A stretch of 64,000 nucleotides of DNA from Wagnerdoeblera intermedia. Its GTDB lineage: Bacteria; Pseudomonadota; Alphaproteobacteria; Rhodobacterales; Rhodobacteraceae. The notes under the pieces were generated by a model, which saw nothing but the letters and a program-made list of their open reading frames with translations, had not been told where the DNA came from and made no database searches. A program made the position numbers and the translations under genes. Positions 23,562-32,945 of the stretch are shown here, in pieces (position 1 is the stretch's first letter; every line of letters starts with the position of its first letter). The stretch lies in the NCBI RefSeq assembly GCF_042647465.1, contig NZ_JBHRVN010000004.1; one strand, written 5' to 3'.

Positions 23562-24476
23562 ATGGCACGCGGGCGCAAGGGCAATCCGATCTCGGGGTGG
23601 CTGGTGGTGGATAAGCCTGCGGGCGTGACCTCGACCGCAGTTGTGGGCAAGGTCCGCTGGGCGCTGAACGCGCAGAAGGCGGGCCATGCGGGCACGCTGG
23701 ACCCGGCGGCCACCGGCGTTCTGGCCATTGCGCTGGGTGAGGCCACGAAGACCGTGCCCTATATCACCGATGCCACGAAATGCTACCGCTTCGTGGTCAA
23801 CCTTGGTGCGGCCACCAATACCGATGACGCGGAAGGCGAAGTGATCGCCACCCGCGACAGCCGCCCCTCGGATGCGGAGATTGAAGCGGCGCTGGGGCAG
23901 TTCCGCGGGGATATCCAACAGGTGCCGCCGCAGTTCTCGGCGGTGCGGGTGGATGGTGAGCGCGCCTATGACCTGGCCCGCGAAGGTGAGCAGATGGAAC
24001 TCGCCGCCCGCCCGCTCTTTGTTGAGAAGCTCGAGGTGATCTCGCGCCCCTCAGCCGATCAGGTGGAGCTTGAGATGATCTGCGGCAAAGGCGGCTATGT
24101 CCGCTCCATCGCGCGCGATCTGGGCGAAGCGCTGGGCTGCCTGGGGCATGTGGCCTGGCTGCGCCGGGTCTGGTCGGGTCCGTTCCGCGCCGAAGAGGGC
24201 ATCTCGCCCGATGAGATTGAGCGTCTGTCGCGCACGCCGGAACTCGAAGCCCGGCTGCTGCCCGTTGAGGCGGGTCTGACCGGTCTGCCGCGCGTTGAAG
24301 CAACGCCTGAAGGCGCGGTGCGCCTTGGCCACGGCAATCCCGGAATGGTGCTGGGTAATCTGCCCTGGGGCACCGAGGCCTGGGCCGCCTTTGAAGGCCG
24401 CGCCGTCGCGGTCGGCCGCTACCAAAGCGGCGAGTTGCATCCGGCCCGCGTTTTCGTGCTGCCGCCCGCGCGTTAA
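23562..24476 (+). CDS. truB: tRNA pseudouridine(55) synthase
   Basis: Makes pseudouridine 55 in the T-loop of tRNAs. 304 residues. Catalytic motif GHAGTLDPAATG (Asp near 47), then CYRFVVNLGAATNTDDAEG and GGYVRSIARDLG. An AGGGGA ribosome site precedes the ATG. Divergent from rplS, and not in the infB operon. Confidence 0.95.
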   Translation: MARGRKGNPISGWLVVDKPAGVTSTAVVGKVRWALNAQKAGHAGTLDPAATGVLAIALGEATKTVPYITDATKCYRFVVNLGAATNTDDAEGEVIATRDSRPSDAEIEAALGQFRGDIQQVPPQFSAVRVDGERAYDLAREGEQMELAARPLFVEKLEVISRPSADQVELEMICGKGGYVRSIARDLGEALGCLGHVAWLRRVWSGPFRAEEGISPDEIERLSRTPELEARLLPVEAGLTGLPRVEATPEGAVRLGHGNPGMVLGNLPWGTEAWAAFEGRAVAVGRYQSGELHPARVFVLPPAR

Positions 24477-24540
24477 AACGCTTCCCCCCGCAGCTTCCCC
24501 GCGCTTAACTTCGGCGCGGAGGAATTGAGGGGGGGACATC

Positions 24541-26043
24541 ATGAATCCGGCACTCTGGCTGAAGCGGACGGCGGATCTGTCGCCGAGCGCTCCGGCCCTC
24601 TTTCAGGGCCAGCAATGTCTGGCCGATTATGCGGCCTTCCGCGATCAGGCTGCGGCCTTCGCAGAGGGGCTGAAGCGGCGGGGTATCGCTCCGGGCGACC
24701 GTGTGGCGATCTTTATGAAGAACTGCACCGATTATCTGGTGGCAGAATTCGGCATCTGGTGGGCCGGGGCCGTGGTGGTCCCCGTCAATGCCAAGCTTCA
24801 TGGCGCAGAGGCTGACTGGATCACGGAAAACTCCGGCGCAAAGCTGGTGATCGCTGCAGAGGGGGCGGGTCTGTCGCGGGGTCTGCCGCAGATTGCCCCT
24901 GGCAGCAGCGGCTGGGCTGAGATGCTCTCGCAGCCCGGTTCCGCCGAGCCGCATGAGATGGGACCTGAGGCCGCCTGCTGGCTTTTCTACACCTCAGGCA
25001 CGACCGGGCGGCCCAAGGGCGTCATTCTGACGGCGGCCAACCTGGGCGCGGCCACCTCGGATTATCTGGCCGATGTCGATCAGGTCTTCGCTGAGGATGT
25101 GGCGCTTTACGCAGCGCCCATGTCGCATGGTGCGGGCTTTTACTGTCTGCCGCATGTGGTGCGCGGTGCGCGCCACTGCGTGCCCGAGAGCGGCGGATTT
25201 GAGCCTGCCGAGATTTTTGATCTCGCCGAAGCGCTGGGCCGTATTCACATGTTTGCAGCCCCCACCATGGTCAAGCGCCTGACCGCTGAAGCCCGCGCCA
25301 GCGGGCGCAGGGGGCAGGGGCTGCGCAGCGTTATTTATGGCGGCGGGCCGATGTATCTGGCCGATATCACCGAGGCTCAACAGATCTTTGGGGACATCTT
25401 CATCCAGATTTACGGTCAGGGCGAATGCCCCATGACCATCACCACCCTCAGCCGCGCTGAGGTGGCAGACCACAGCCATCCTGAGTGGCAAAGCCGTCTC
25501 GGCTCGGTCGGGCGGGCCTTTACTTCCGTGCAGGTCAGGGTCGCAGATGCGCAGGGACGCCCCCTGCCGCCCGGTGAGATCGGCGAGATCCTTGTGAAGG
25601 GCGCGCCGGTCATGGCGGGCTATTGGCAAAATGACAAAGCCACCGCCGAGACGATCCGTGACGGCTGGCTGCGCACCGGCGATATGGGGGCCCTAGACGG
25701 CGCGGGCTATCTGACGCTGCACGACCGCTCCAAAGACGTCATCATCACCGGCGGCACCAATGTCTACCCGCGTGAGGTTGAGGAGGCGCTTCTGACCCAT
25801 CCGGGGGTGGTTGAGGTCTCGGTCATCGGCCGGCCCGATCCGGAGTGGGGCGAGAATATCGTGGCCTTCGTGGTCGGAGAGGCTTTGCAGGTGAGTGATC
25901 TTGAGGCGCATCTCGCCGCACGCATTGCCCGGTTCAAGCGGCCCAAAGAATGGCACTTTGTGACGGAGCTGCCGAAGAACAACTATGGCAAGATCCTGAA
26001 AACCGAGCTGCGGGAGCGGCTGAAAGCGCCTGTCGCAGGGTGA
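24541..26043 (+). CDS. acyl-CoA synthetase (AMP-forming)
   Basis: 500 residues of the ANL superfamily: P-loop-like YTSGTTGRPKG (about 150-160), YGQGECPMTI, the hinge GWLRTGDMG, DRSKDVIITGGTNVYPREVE, and the C-terminal Lys in NNYGKILKTELRE. It activates a carboxylic acid to its CoA thioester through an acyl-AMP. Size and the ECP motif fit short/medium-chain or aromatic-acid CoA ligases; the substrate is not evident. Single gene with its own terminator. Confidence 0.88.
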   Translation: MNPALWLKRTADLSPSAPALFQGQQCLADYAAFRDQAAAFAEGLKRRGIAPGDRVAIFMKNCTDYLVAEFGIWWAGAVVVPVNAKLHGAEADWITENSGAKLVIAAEGAGLSRGLPQIAPGSSGWAEMLSQPGSAEPHEMGPEAACWLFYTSGTTGRPKGVILTAANLGAATSDYLADVDQVFAEDVALYAAPMSHGAGFYCLPHVVRGARHCVPESGGFEPAEIFDLAEALGRIHMFAAPTMVKRLTAEARASGRRGQGLRSVIYGGGPMYLADITEAQQIFGDIFIQIYGQGECPMTITTLSRAEVADHSHPEWQSRLGSVGRAFTSVQVRVADAQGRPLPPGEIGEILVKGAPVMAGYWQNDKATAETIRDGWLRTGDMGALDGAGYLTLHDRSKDVIITGGTNVYPREVEEALLTHPGVVEVSVIGRPDPEWGENIVAFVVGEALQVSDLEAHLAARIARFKRPKEWHFVTELPKNNYGKILKTELRERLKAPVAG

Positions 26044-26058
26044 TCCTGGTTTGTTCCA

Positions 26059-26089
26059 CCCCGGCCTTTCTGGCAAAGGCCGGGGTTTT
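26059..26089 (+). terminator. acyl-CoA synthetase terminator
   Basis: 11-bp stem CCCCGGCCTTT/AAAGGCCGGGG with CTGGC loop and TTTT. Confidence 0.85.
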
Positions 26090-26183
26090 ACTGATTTTAT
26101 TGGATTTTTTTGCAGGCCCGGGGTCTCTCTTTGTTCCATGCCCGCAAAAACGTCATGCACCGGAAACAAAGGGTTTTTCACGA

Positions 26184-26211
26184 AAAAGGGGCCGGATAAC
26201 CGGCCCCTTTT
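26184..26211 (-). terminator. aminopeptidase gene terminator
   Basis: 12-bp perfect stem AAAAGGGGCCGG/CCGGCCCCTTTT, ATAA loop, with T run on the minus strand. Confidence 0.85.
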
Positions 26212-26229
26212 GTTCTTTCCCCGCAGATG

Positions 26230-27474
26230 TCAGGCCCATTCGCCTTTGCGCATCACCGCAACGCGGCTGCCATCGGCATTGATGCCGTCCACATCCACCT
26301 CGCCCGAGCCGATCATCCAGTCGACATGGATGATCGAGGAGTTGCCACCCCGGGCTTTGACCTGCTCTTCGCTCAGATCGGCGCCGCCGACGAAGCATTT
26401 CGAATAGCACTGGCCAAGCGCGATATGGCTGGCGGCGTTTTCGTCAAAGAGGGTGTTGTAAAACAGCAGCCCCGACTGCGAGATCGGCGAGGAATGCGGC
26501 ACCAGGGCCACCTCACCCAGGCGGCGCGCGCCCTCATCGCTTTCGATGAGCTTTTGCAGCACATCTTCGCCCTTCGTGGCATGGGCTTCCACGATTTTGC
26601 CGCCCTCAAATTTCACGCGGATCCCGTCAATCAGGCTTCCCTGATGCGAGAGCGGTTTCGTGGCCGAGACATAGCCCTCAACCCGCAGGGCATGGGGGGT
26701 GGTGAAGACCTCTTCGGTGGGGATATTGGCGTTGCACTCTGCGCCGTTCTTCGCCGTAGAGGCACCGCCGTGCCACTCATGGCCATCGGCGAGGCCGACG
26801 GTCAGATCGGTGCCGGGGCCGGTGAATTGCAGGGCCGCAAAGCGGTTGCCGTTCAGCCAGGCGGAACGCTCCGCCAGACGTGCGCTGTGCGCGGCCCAGT
26901 CAGCAACCGGATCGTCACCATCAATGCGGCTGGCTTTGAAGATCGCATCGGCCAGCGCGGCCTGGACCTCATCAGGCGGCAGATCCGGGAAAACCTGCTG
27001 CGCCCAGGCCATGCCCGGCCAGGCAACGATGGTCCAGTTGATGTCAAAATTCACGATCGGCGCCTGGGCGGGCTTATAGGCCATGGCATTGGCCCGCGAG
27101 GCGCGGGCCACTTTGGCCGGGTCCTGACCGCTCAGCAGCATCGGGTTGTCGCCCACAATGGCCATCCGCGCGGTGCCTGCCTTATAGGCCTGGGCCATGC
27201 CGTCAAAAAGCCAGCCGGTGGCGCGGTCGAAGCTGTGATCGCCCGCATGCTGATAGCGTGCCAGAACCACCTCTTCATCGCCGTAAACCGGCGTCACCAG
27301 GCCCGCGCCCGCCCGATAGGCATGGGCGGCGATGCGGCGCACCAGGGGCGCGGCCGAGATCGGCGCGGTCAGGATCAGATCCTGGCCTTCCTGCAGGTTC
27401 AGACCGACCTTCACGGCCACGCGGGCCAGACGGTCAAGACGCTCTTCGCTCAGGGACGGGGGGGTGAGGCTCAT
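26230..27474 (-). CDS. M29 family aminopeptidase (AmpS/PepS/AmpT type)
   Basis: 414 residues. Characteristic M29 segments are GDNPMLLSGQDP, NIPTEEVFTTP with metal-binding Glu, SHIALGQCY and the ending NSSIIHVDWMIGSGEVDVDG with metal-binding His and Asp. Cytoplasmic metallo-aminopeptidase. The frame is open for 145 codons upstream, but the ATG at 27474 follows AAAGGTG and gives the normal length; the extension is antisense to the dehydrogenase gene. Confidence 0.92.
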   Translation of the reverse strand: MSLTPPSLSEERLDRLARVAVKVGLNLQEGQDLILTAPISAAPLVRRIAAHAYRAGAGLVTPVYGDEEVVLARYQHAGDHSFDRATGWLFDGMAQAYKAGTARMAIVGDNPMLLSGQDPAKVARASRANAMAYKPAQAPIVNFDINWTIVAWPGMAWAQQVFPDLPPDEVQAALADAIFKASRIDGDDPVADWAAHSARLAERSAWLNGNRFAALQFTGPGTDLTVGLADGHEWHGGASTAKNGAECNANIPTEEVFTTPHALRVEGYVSATKPLSHQGSLIDGIRVKFEGGKIVEAHATKGEDVLQKLIESDEGARRLGEVALVPHSSPISQSGLLFYNTLFDENAASHIALGQCYSKCFVGGADLSEEQVKARGGNSSIIHVDWMIGSGEVDVDGINADGSRVAVMRKGEWA

Positions 27475-27571
27475 GTGGGCACCTTTCTGTTTGTGCTGAA
27501 AGTGACCCTGAATGCGGGCTGTTGCAAGACGCGCCGCCCTCGCGCAGGCTGCACAAAGAGCGGAGGACATG

Positions 27572-28972
27572 ATGAGCCGGACTGTCGGAACTCTCTTTGA
27601 GGCGCAGCGCCGCCTGGTGGCTGAGCGACGGCTCAGCTTTGACCCGGCCGCGCGCAAAGACGCGCTCGAGGCTTTGCGCCGGGCAATCCTTGCCCATGAA
27701 GGGCAGATCATCGCGGCGCTTGCGCAGGATTTCGGCAAGCCCGAGGCAGAGGTGCTTCTGACCGAAATTCTGCCGGTTCTCAGTGAAATCCGTCTGGCGC
27801 AGCGACGGGTGAAGGCCTGGGCCCGCGACCGCCGGGTGGGCGTGACGCTGACCACAATGGGCACCTCAGCCCGCATCCGGCGCGAGCCGCGGGGGGTCTG
27901 TCTGATCATTGCGCCCTGGAATTACCCGCTGAACCTTGCGCTGGGGCCGCTGGTCTCCTGCCTCGCCGCCGGTAACAGCGCCATCGTGAAACCCTCTGAG
28001 CTGACACCTGCGACTTCGGCGGTGATCGCAAAGATCATCGCCTCGGCTTTTGATCCGGACCTTGTGGCGGTGGCAGAAGGCGGGGTTGAAACTTCGACGG
28101 AGCTTCTGGCGCTGCCCTTTGATCATATCTTCTTCACCGGCTCGCCGGAGGTGGGCCGCATTGTGATGACGGCCGCCGCAAAGCACCTCTCTACGGTGAC
28201 GCTGGAACTGGGAGGCAAATCTCCGGTGATCGTCGGTCCCGGAGCAGATTTGGCGAAGGCGGCGGAGTGGATCACCTTTGGTAAGCTGACCAATGCGGGG
28301 CAGACCTGCATCGCGCCGGATCATCTGTTTGTGCACGAAGACATTCGTGACGCGTTTTTACCCCTGCTGCGCGCGAGGATTGCCCGTGTGATTGACAAGG
28401 GCCCCATGGCGGGCATCATCTCGCCGCGTCATGCCGGACGTCTGGAAACCCTGCTGCGCGAGGCAGAGGCCGCAGGGGCAAAGGTGACCCGGGAGCGAAC
28501 GGGCGGGGAGGGGAGCTTCGCTCCGGCGCTTGTCAGCGCAATCACTCCTGAGATGCGTCTCGATCAGGAAGAGATCTTCGGTCCCATCCTGCCGGTGATC
28601 CCCTTTCGGGATCTGTCGGCGGTCCTGGCGCGGATCAACGCGCGACCCAAACCGCTCGCGCTTTATGTTTTTGAAAAGGATCAGGCCTTCATCGACCAGG
28701 CTATCGGCTCCACCTCTTCGGGAGGCGTGGGGGTCAATCTGACGGTGCTGCACTATAGCCACGAGGGCCTGCCCTTTGGCGGGGTGAACCACTCCGGCCA
28801 TGGGGCGGCGCATGGTGAATGGGGGTTCCTCGCCTTTTCGCATCAGCGCGCGATTTTGCAAAACCGCTTCTCTCCGCTGGGAATGATCTTTCCGCCCTGG
28901 ACGGGGGGGAAGCTGCGCCTGATCCGGCTTGCGAAGCGGCTGATCGGCGGCGGTGTGTCGGGTAAATCCTGA
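27572..28972 (+). CDS. class 3-like aldehyde dehydrogenase
   Basis: 466 residues. Catalytic residues are intact: Glu in LELGGKSP and Cys in NAGQTCIAPD; APWNYPLNL and NHSGHGAAHGEWGF are typical of class 3/fatty or coniferyl aldehyde dehydrogenases. A hydrophobic/basic C-terminus (KLRLIRLAKRLIGG) may contact membrane. Start 27572 lies 5 bases after GGAGG. It precedes deoC by 17 bases and could oxidise the acetaldehyde that DeoC releases. Confidence 0.9.
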   Translation: MSRTVGTLFEAQRRLVAERRLSFDPAARKDALEALRRAILAHEGQIIAALAQDFGKPEAEVLLTEILPVLSEIRLAQRRVKAWARDRRVGVTLTTMGTSARIRREPRGVCLIIAPWNYPLNLALGPLVSCLAAGNSAIVKPSELTPATSAVIAKIIASAFDPDLVAVAEGGVETSTELLALPFDHIFFTGSPEVGRIVMTAAAKHLSTVTLELGGKSPVIVGPGADLAKAAEWITFGKLTNAGQTCIAPDHLFVHEDIRDAFLPLLRARIARVIDKGPMAGIISPRHAGRLETLLREAEAAGAKVTRERTGGEGSFAPALVSAITPEMRLDQEEIFGPILPVIPFRDLSAVLARINARPKPLALYVFEKDQAFIDQAIGSTSSGGVGVNLTVLHYSHEGLPFGGVNHSGHGAAHGEWGFLAFSHQRAILQNRFSPLGMIFPPWTGGKLRLIRLAKRLIGGGVSGKS

Positions 28973-28989
28973 AAGGAGGGGGGCGGCTT

Positions 28990-29931
28990 ATGGTGACGCG
29001 AAATCAGGGCAGCGGGTTTAAGCCTGCGCTTTTCACCTCCCGCGTGGTGAACCGCCCGGCGGCAGAGTGGCTTGCCGCATCTCTGCCGGGGCTGCGCAGC
29101 CTTAAGGGGGCGCATCAGGCCGCCTGGCTGGTGAATGCGGTGCGGTGCCTCGATCTGACGACGCTGGCTGGGGATGACACGGCAGGCCGCGTCGCGCGGC
29201 TTTGCGCCAAAGCCCGCGATCCCCTCGGGCCGCATCTCGCAGAGGCGCTGGGGGTCAGCGTCACCGTGGGTGCGGTCTGCGTCTATCCGACCATGGTGCG
29301 CCATGCCGTGAAGGCCCTTGAGGGCTCGGGCGTGCCGGTGGCCTCTGTCGCAACGGGCTTTCCTGCCGGGCTGACGCCGCTGCCGCTGCGGCTCGCCGAG
29401 ATCAGCTATGCGGTGGATCAGGGCGCGGATGAGATTGATGTGGTTATCACCCGTGAATATGCGCTGACCGGCGATTGGGCAGCGCTCTATGAGGAGATCG
29501 CACAGATGCGTGCTGCCTGCGGCGAGGCGCATCTGAAGGTCATTCTGGCGACCGGGGATCTGCGCTCGCTCACCACGGTTTACCGCGCCGCGATGGTGGC
29601 GATGCAGGCGGGGGCGGATTTCATCAAGACCTCCACCGGCAAAGAGGAGGTGAATGCCACCCTGCCGGTCTCACTGATCATGCTGCGCGCGATCCGGGAC
29701 TATCAGGCACAGACGGGGCAGATCGTCGGCTTCAAGCCTGCAGGCGGGCTGCGGACGTCGAAAGATGCCCTGACCTGGCAGGTTCTGATGAAAGAGGAAC
29801 TCGGCCTGTCCTGGCTGCAGCCGGATCTTTTCCGCATCGGCGCAAGCTCGCTTCTGGCAGATATAGAGCGTCAGCTTTCGCATTATGTGACCGGCCGTTA
29901 CGCGGCTTTCCATCATCAGGAACCGGCCTGA
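28990..29931 (+). CDS. deoC: deoxyribose-phosphate aldolase
   Basis: Cleaves 2-deoxyribose-5-phosphate to glyceraldehyde-3-phosphate and acetaldehyde. 313 residues, longer than E. coli DeoC because of an N-terminal extension. The Schiff-base Lys is in DFIKTSTGK and the second Lys in GFKPAGGLR; LKVILATGDL precedes them. Second gene of an aldehyde dehydrogenase-deoC-aldehyde dehydrogenase unit, a logical deoxynucleoside catabolic set. Confidence 0.94.
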   Translation: MVTRNQGSGFKPALFTSRVVNRPAAEWLAASLPGLRSLKGAHQAAWLVNAVRCLDLTTLAGDDTAGRVARLCAKARDPLGPHLAEALGVSVTVGAVCVYPTMVRHAVKALEGSGVPVASVATGFPAGLTPLPLRLAEISYAVDQGADEIDVVITREYALTGDWAALYEEIAQMRAACGEAHLKVILATGDLRSLTTVYRAAMVAMQAGADFIKTSTGKEEVNATLPVSLIMLRAIRDYQAQTGQIVGFKPAGGLRTSKDALTWQVLMKEELGLSWLQPDLFRIGASSLLADIERQLSHYVTGRYAAFHHQEPA

Positions 29932-29940
29932 GGAGGCAGT

Positions 29941-32040
29941 ATGACCGAGATCGCGGAGATCATGGCCGAGATGAGCTACAGCACAGTCCACGACAGCCTG
30001 GATGAGGGGAGAGCCTGGATTGAGTCCCGCGCCATCGCGCGCCATTTCATCAATGGCCGCCCCTGCGAGGGGGGCGACCTGCGCCCTGTCCTCAATCCCG
30101 CAACCGGTACTCAACTGGCCCGCGTGCCTCTGGCCCGCGAGGCAGAACTTTCCGCCGCCCTGGCCTCCGCGCGTCAGGCGCAGTCGGGTTGGGCGGCGCT
30201 GGGCGGTGAGGGGCGGGCACGTCACCTCTTTGCCCTGGCCCGTGCGCTGCAAAAGCAGGAGCGCCTCTTCGCAGAGACAGAGGCACTGAACCTTGGCGGC
30301 AGTCTGCGCGCTTTACGTGAGAGGGATCTTCCGCTCGCGATTCAGTCTCTGCGCCACCACGCAGGTTCCGCCCTGCAGCGGGAGGAGGCCTCTTCCGCAG
30401 CTTCGCCCCATGGCATCTGCGCCGGGCTTTGCACGCGACAGGCCCCGTTGCTGACAGCGGTCACTCTCCTCGCGCCCGCATTGGCGGCAGGCAATGTCGT
30501 GGTGTTGAAGCCCTCGCATCTGACGCCGCTCAGTGCTGATCTTCTGGCCGGGCTGGCGCAGGACAGCGGCCTGCCGCCGGGTGTTCTGACCCTCCTTCAG
30601 GGCGATGAGGAAACGGGCGCTCTGCTTTCCGGGCATCCTGAGGTCGATATGGTCGCCTTCTGCGGATCTGCGGCTTCGGCCGTAGAACTCCGCGAAGCCC
30701 TTGCGGGTCGGGGCAAAGCCCTAGCGCTTTCGATCACCGGATCCACCACCTTTATCCTGCTGGAGGATGCGGATCCCGATGCTGCCGCAGAGGCCCTGGC
30801 TGAGAGCCTGCGCATGAGGCCGGGGGACAGCGGCCCCCGCCTTCTGGTGCAGGAGGGGATCGCTGCCGATTTTACCGCAAGGCTGAAGGCGCGGCTGGCC
30901 AGGCGCCCGGATGAGGCGCTGTTGTGCACTCCCGAGGCCATTGTCGCCTTCCGCACCGCGGAGGAGGCTCTGCAGCTGGCCGCCCACGCCCGCTTTCCCC
31001 AATCCGCCTCGATCTGGAGCGAGACGATCACCGTGGCGAGCGATCTTGCATTGCGGGTGAAGGCGGCGGAGGTCTGGATCAACTGCATCGGAGAGCGGCA
31101 TCCCGGCACGGCGTCCTTCGGGATCGGCTTTGATCCGCTGGGCGGCTCCCGGGGGGCGGAGGTCTTTCTCAGGGCTCCGGCTGCGGGTGGCATTCAGCGG
31201 CCTGACCCCGCCGCTCCCTGGTCCGAAGACACTGTGACCGGCAGGCCCGGCGCGAGAGAGGAGGCACCTCTGAAGCATTGGATCGGCGGAAAGTTCACCG
31301 CGGGAGACGCGGGTTTGTCTCTGGCCGTCCCGGGCGGCCCCCGGGTCGCTTCCGGAAATCGTAAAGACATCCGCAATGCTGTTGAAGCGGCAGTGAATGC
31401 AACAGCCTGGCCTGCACTGAGCAGCGATCAGCGCGCTCAGGCTCTGTGGTCTGTTGCGGAACACCTCCGGCAGCGCCAGGCTGAATTCGCCGCCCTCACT
31501 TCAGACCAGGAGGTTGAAGAGGCGATCCGCAGCCTCTTCGCCACAGCCGCTCTCGCCGGTCATATTCAGGGCAGGGTGCAGGAGACGAATCCGGGCTATC
31601 TGACACTGGAGCGCTTTGATCCTCTGGGTGTCATTGCCATTCTCTGCCCGCCCGAAGCCCCGCTTGCGCGGCTCATCGCCCTCACCGCCCCGGCCCTTGC
31701 AATGGGAAATCGCGTGGTCTGCGTCCCGTCAGAGGCCGCGCCCCATGTGGGGGCAAAACTCGCGCAGGTTTTTGCCCTCTCGGATCTTCCGGCGGGGGCG
31801 CTGAATATCGTGACCGGACCACAGCTGCCGCTGGCAGAGGTCCTGGCCCTGCATGAAGAGGTCAGCGCAATATGGTCTTTCGGTACCGCCCAAGGCAGCG
31901 CCAGGGCTGAGGCTCTCTCAGCGGCCAGGCTCAAACCCTGTCTCACAGAGGGTGGCAACAGCCTGTGGCAGAGCGGCACGACAGAGATGCTGAAAAGGGC
32001 AGCCCGAAGCCGGACAATCTGGCTGCCCTATGGGGCTTAG
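29941..32040 (+). CDS. two-domain ALDH16-like protein lacking catalytic residues
   Basis: 699 residues. Domain 1 (about 30-425) is an aldehyde dehydrogenase fold; domain 2 (about 445-699) is a second, truncated copy starting KHWIGGKFTAGD, the arrangement of ALDH16. Domain 1 has ALSITGSTTF where active enzymes have ELGGKS, and MRPGDSGPRLLVQ where they have GQxC, so general base and nucleophile are both gone, and roughly 80-90 residues around the EEIFGP region are missing. Domain 2 also lacks a Cys loop. Probably a non-catalytic partner of the neighbouring enzymes. It follows deoC by 9 bases and its stop overlaps fmt. Confidence 0.82.
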   Translation: MTEIAEIMAEMSYSTVHDSLDEGRAWIESRAIARHFINGRPCEGGDLRPVLNPATGTQLARVPLAREAELSAALASARQAQSGWAALGGEGRARHLFALARALQKQERLFAETEALNLGGSLRALRERDLPLAIQSLRHHAGSALQREEASSAASPHGICAGLCTRQAPLLTAVTLLAPALAAGNVVVLKPSHLTPLSADLLAGLAQDSGLPPGVLTLLQGDEETGALLSGHPEVDMVAFCGSAASAVELREALAGRGKALALSITGSTTFILLEDADPDAAAEALAESLRMRPGDSGPRLLVQEGIAADFTARLKARLARRPDEALLCTPEAIVAFRTAEEALQLAAHARFPQSASIWSETITVASDLALRVKAAEVWINCIGERHPGTASFGIGFDPLGGSRGAEVFLRAPAAGGIQRPDPAAPWSEDTVTGRPGAREEAPLKHWIGGKFTAGDAGLSLAVPGGPRVASGNRKDIRNAVEAAVNATAWPALSSDQRAQALWSVAEHLRQRQAEFAALTSDQEVEEAIRSLFATAALAGHIQGRVQETNPGYLTLERFDPLGVIAILCPPEAPLARLIALTAPALAMGNRVVCVPSEAAPHVGAKLAQVFALSDLPAGALNIVTGPQLPLAEVLALHEEVSAIWSFGTAQGSARAEALSAARLKPCLTEGGNSLWQSGTTEMLKRAARSRTIWLPYGA

Positions 32041-32939
32041 CTCAGTCGCTCGGGCAGGCTCAGCCCGCGCAAAGCCTCCGCCACAGGCAGGGCCTTCCTG
32101 CCCTCACGCTGGACATGGCTGAGACGGACCGCGCCGCTGCCGCAGGCAACCACCAGACCCTCCCCGGGCAATATCGTGCCCGGGCTGCCCGCGCCGGCGA
32201 CCGCCGTGGCACGCAGAACCTTCAGCCGTTCACTGCCCATCTGACACCAGGCACCCGGAAAGGGCGAGAGACCGCGAATGCGCCGCGCCACCACCTCAGA
32301 GGGCAGCGACCAGTCGATGCGCGCCTCCGCCTTATCGATCTTTCTGGCATAGGTGACGCCCTCCTCAGGCTGAACCTCAGCCTTCAGATCGGGCAATTGC
32401 GCAAGGGCCGTGACGATCATCTTCGCCCCAAGCACAGAGAGCCGGTCATGCAGATCCGAAGTGGTCTCCTCTGCACCAATCGCAACCGCTTCGCGCAGCA
32501 GCACCGGGCCTGTGTCCAGACCGGCTTCCATCTGCATGATGCAGATCCCGGTCTCAGCATCCCCCTCCATGATCGCACGATGGATCGGTGCCGCCCCGCG
32601 CCAGCGCGGCAGCAGAGAGGCATGGATGTTCAGACAGCCATGTTTAGGGGCATCCAGAACCACCTGGGGCAGCAAAAGCCCATAGGCCACCACCACCGCC
32701 ACATCGGCATCGAGTGCGGCAAATTCCGCCTGAGCTTCTTGGGTCTTCAGCGACACCGGATGGCGCACCTCCAGGCCAAGCGCTTCTGCCGCCGCCTGCA
32801 CCGGAGAGGGACGCAGCTGCTGCCCGCGCCCGGCCGGGCGCGGAGGCTGGGAATAAACCGCCACGATCTCATGCTCCGCCGCCAGCGCCTGAAGCGCCGC
32901 CACGGAAAACTCGGGTGTCCCCATAAAAATGACACGCAT
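32037..32939 (-). CDS. fmt: methionyl-tRNA formyltransferase
   Basis: Formylates initiator Met-tRNA. 300 residues: MRVIFMGTPEFSV start, HASLLPRWRGAAPI holding catalytic Asn and His, and MEAGLDTGPVL with catalytic Asp; C-terminal OB-like domain from about 205. It follows three def genes in the same direction, the classic def-fmt pairing. Confidence 0.96.
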   Translation of the reverse strand: MRVIFMGTPEFSVAALQALAAEHEIVAVYSQPPRPAGRGQQLRPSPVQAAAEALGLEVRHPVSLKTQEAQAEFAALDADVAVVVAYGLLLPQVVLDAPKHGCLNIHASLLPRWRGAAPIHRAIMEGDAETGICIMQMEAGLDTGPVLLREAVAIGAEETTSDLHDRLSVLGAKMIVTALAQLPDLKAEVQPEEGVTYARKIDKAEARIDWSLPSEVVARRIRGLSPFPGAWCQMGSERLKVLRATAVAGAGSPGTILPGEGLVVACGSGAVRLSHVQREGRKALPVAEALRGLSLPERLS

Positions 32940-32945
32940 CAGAGG

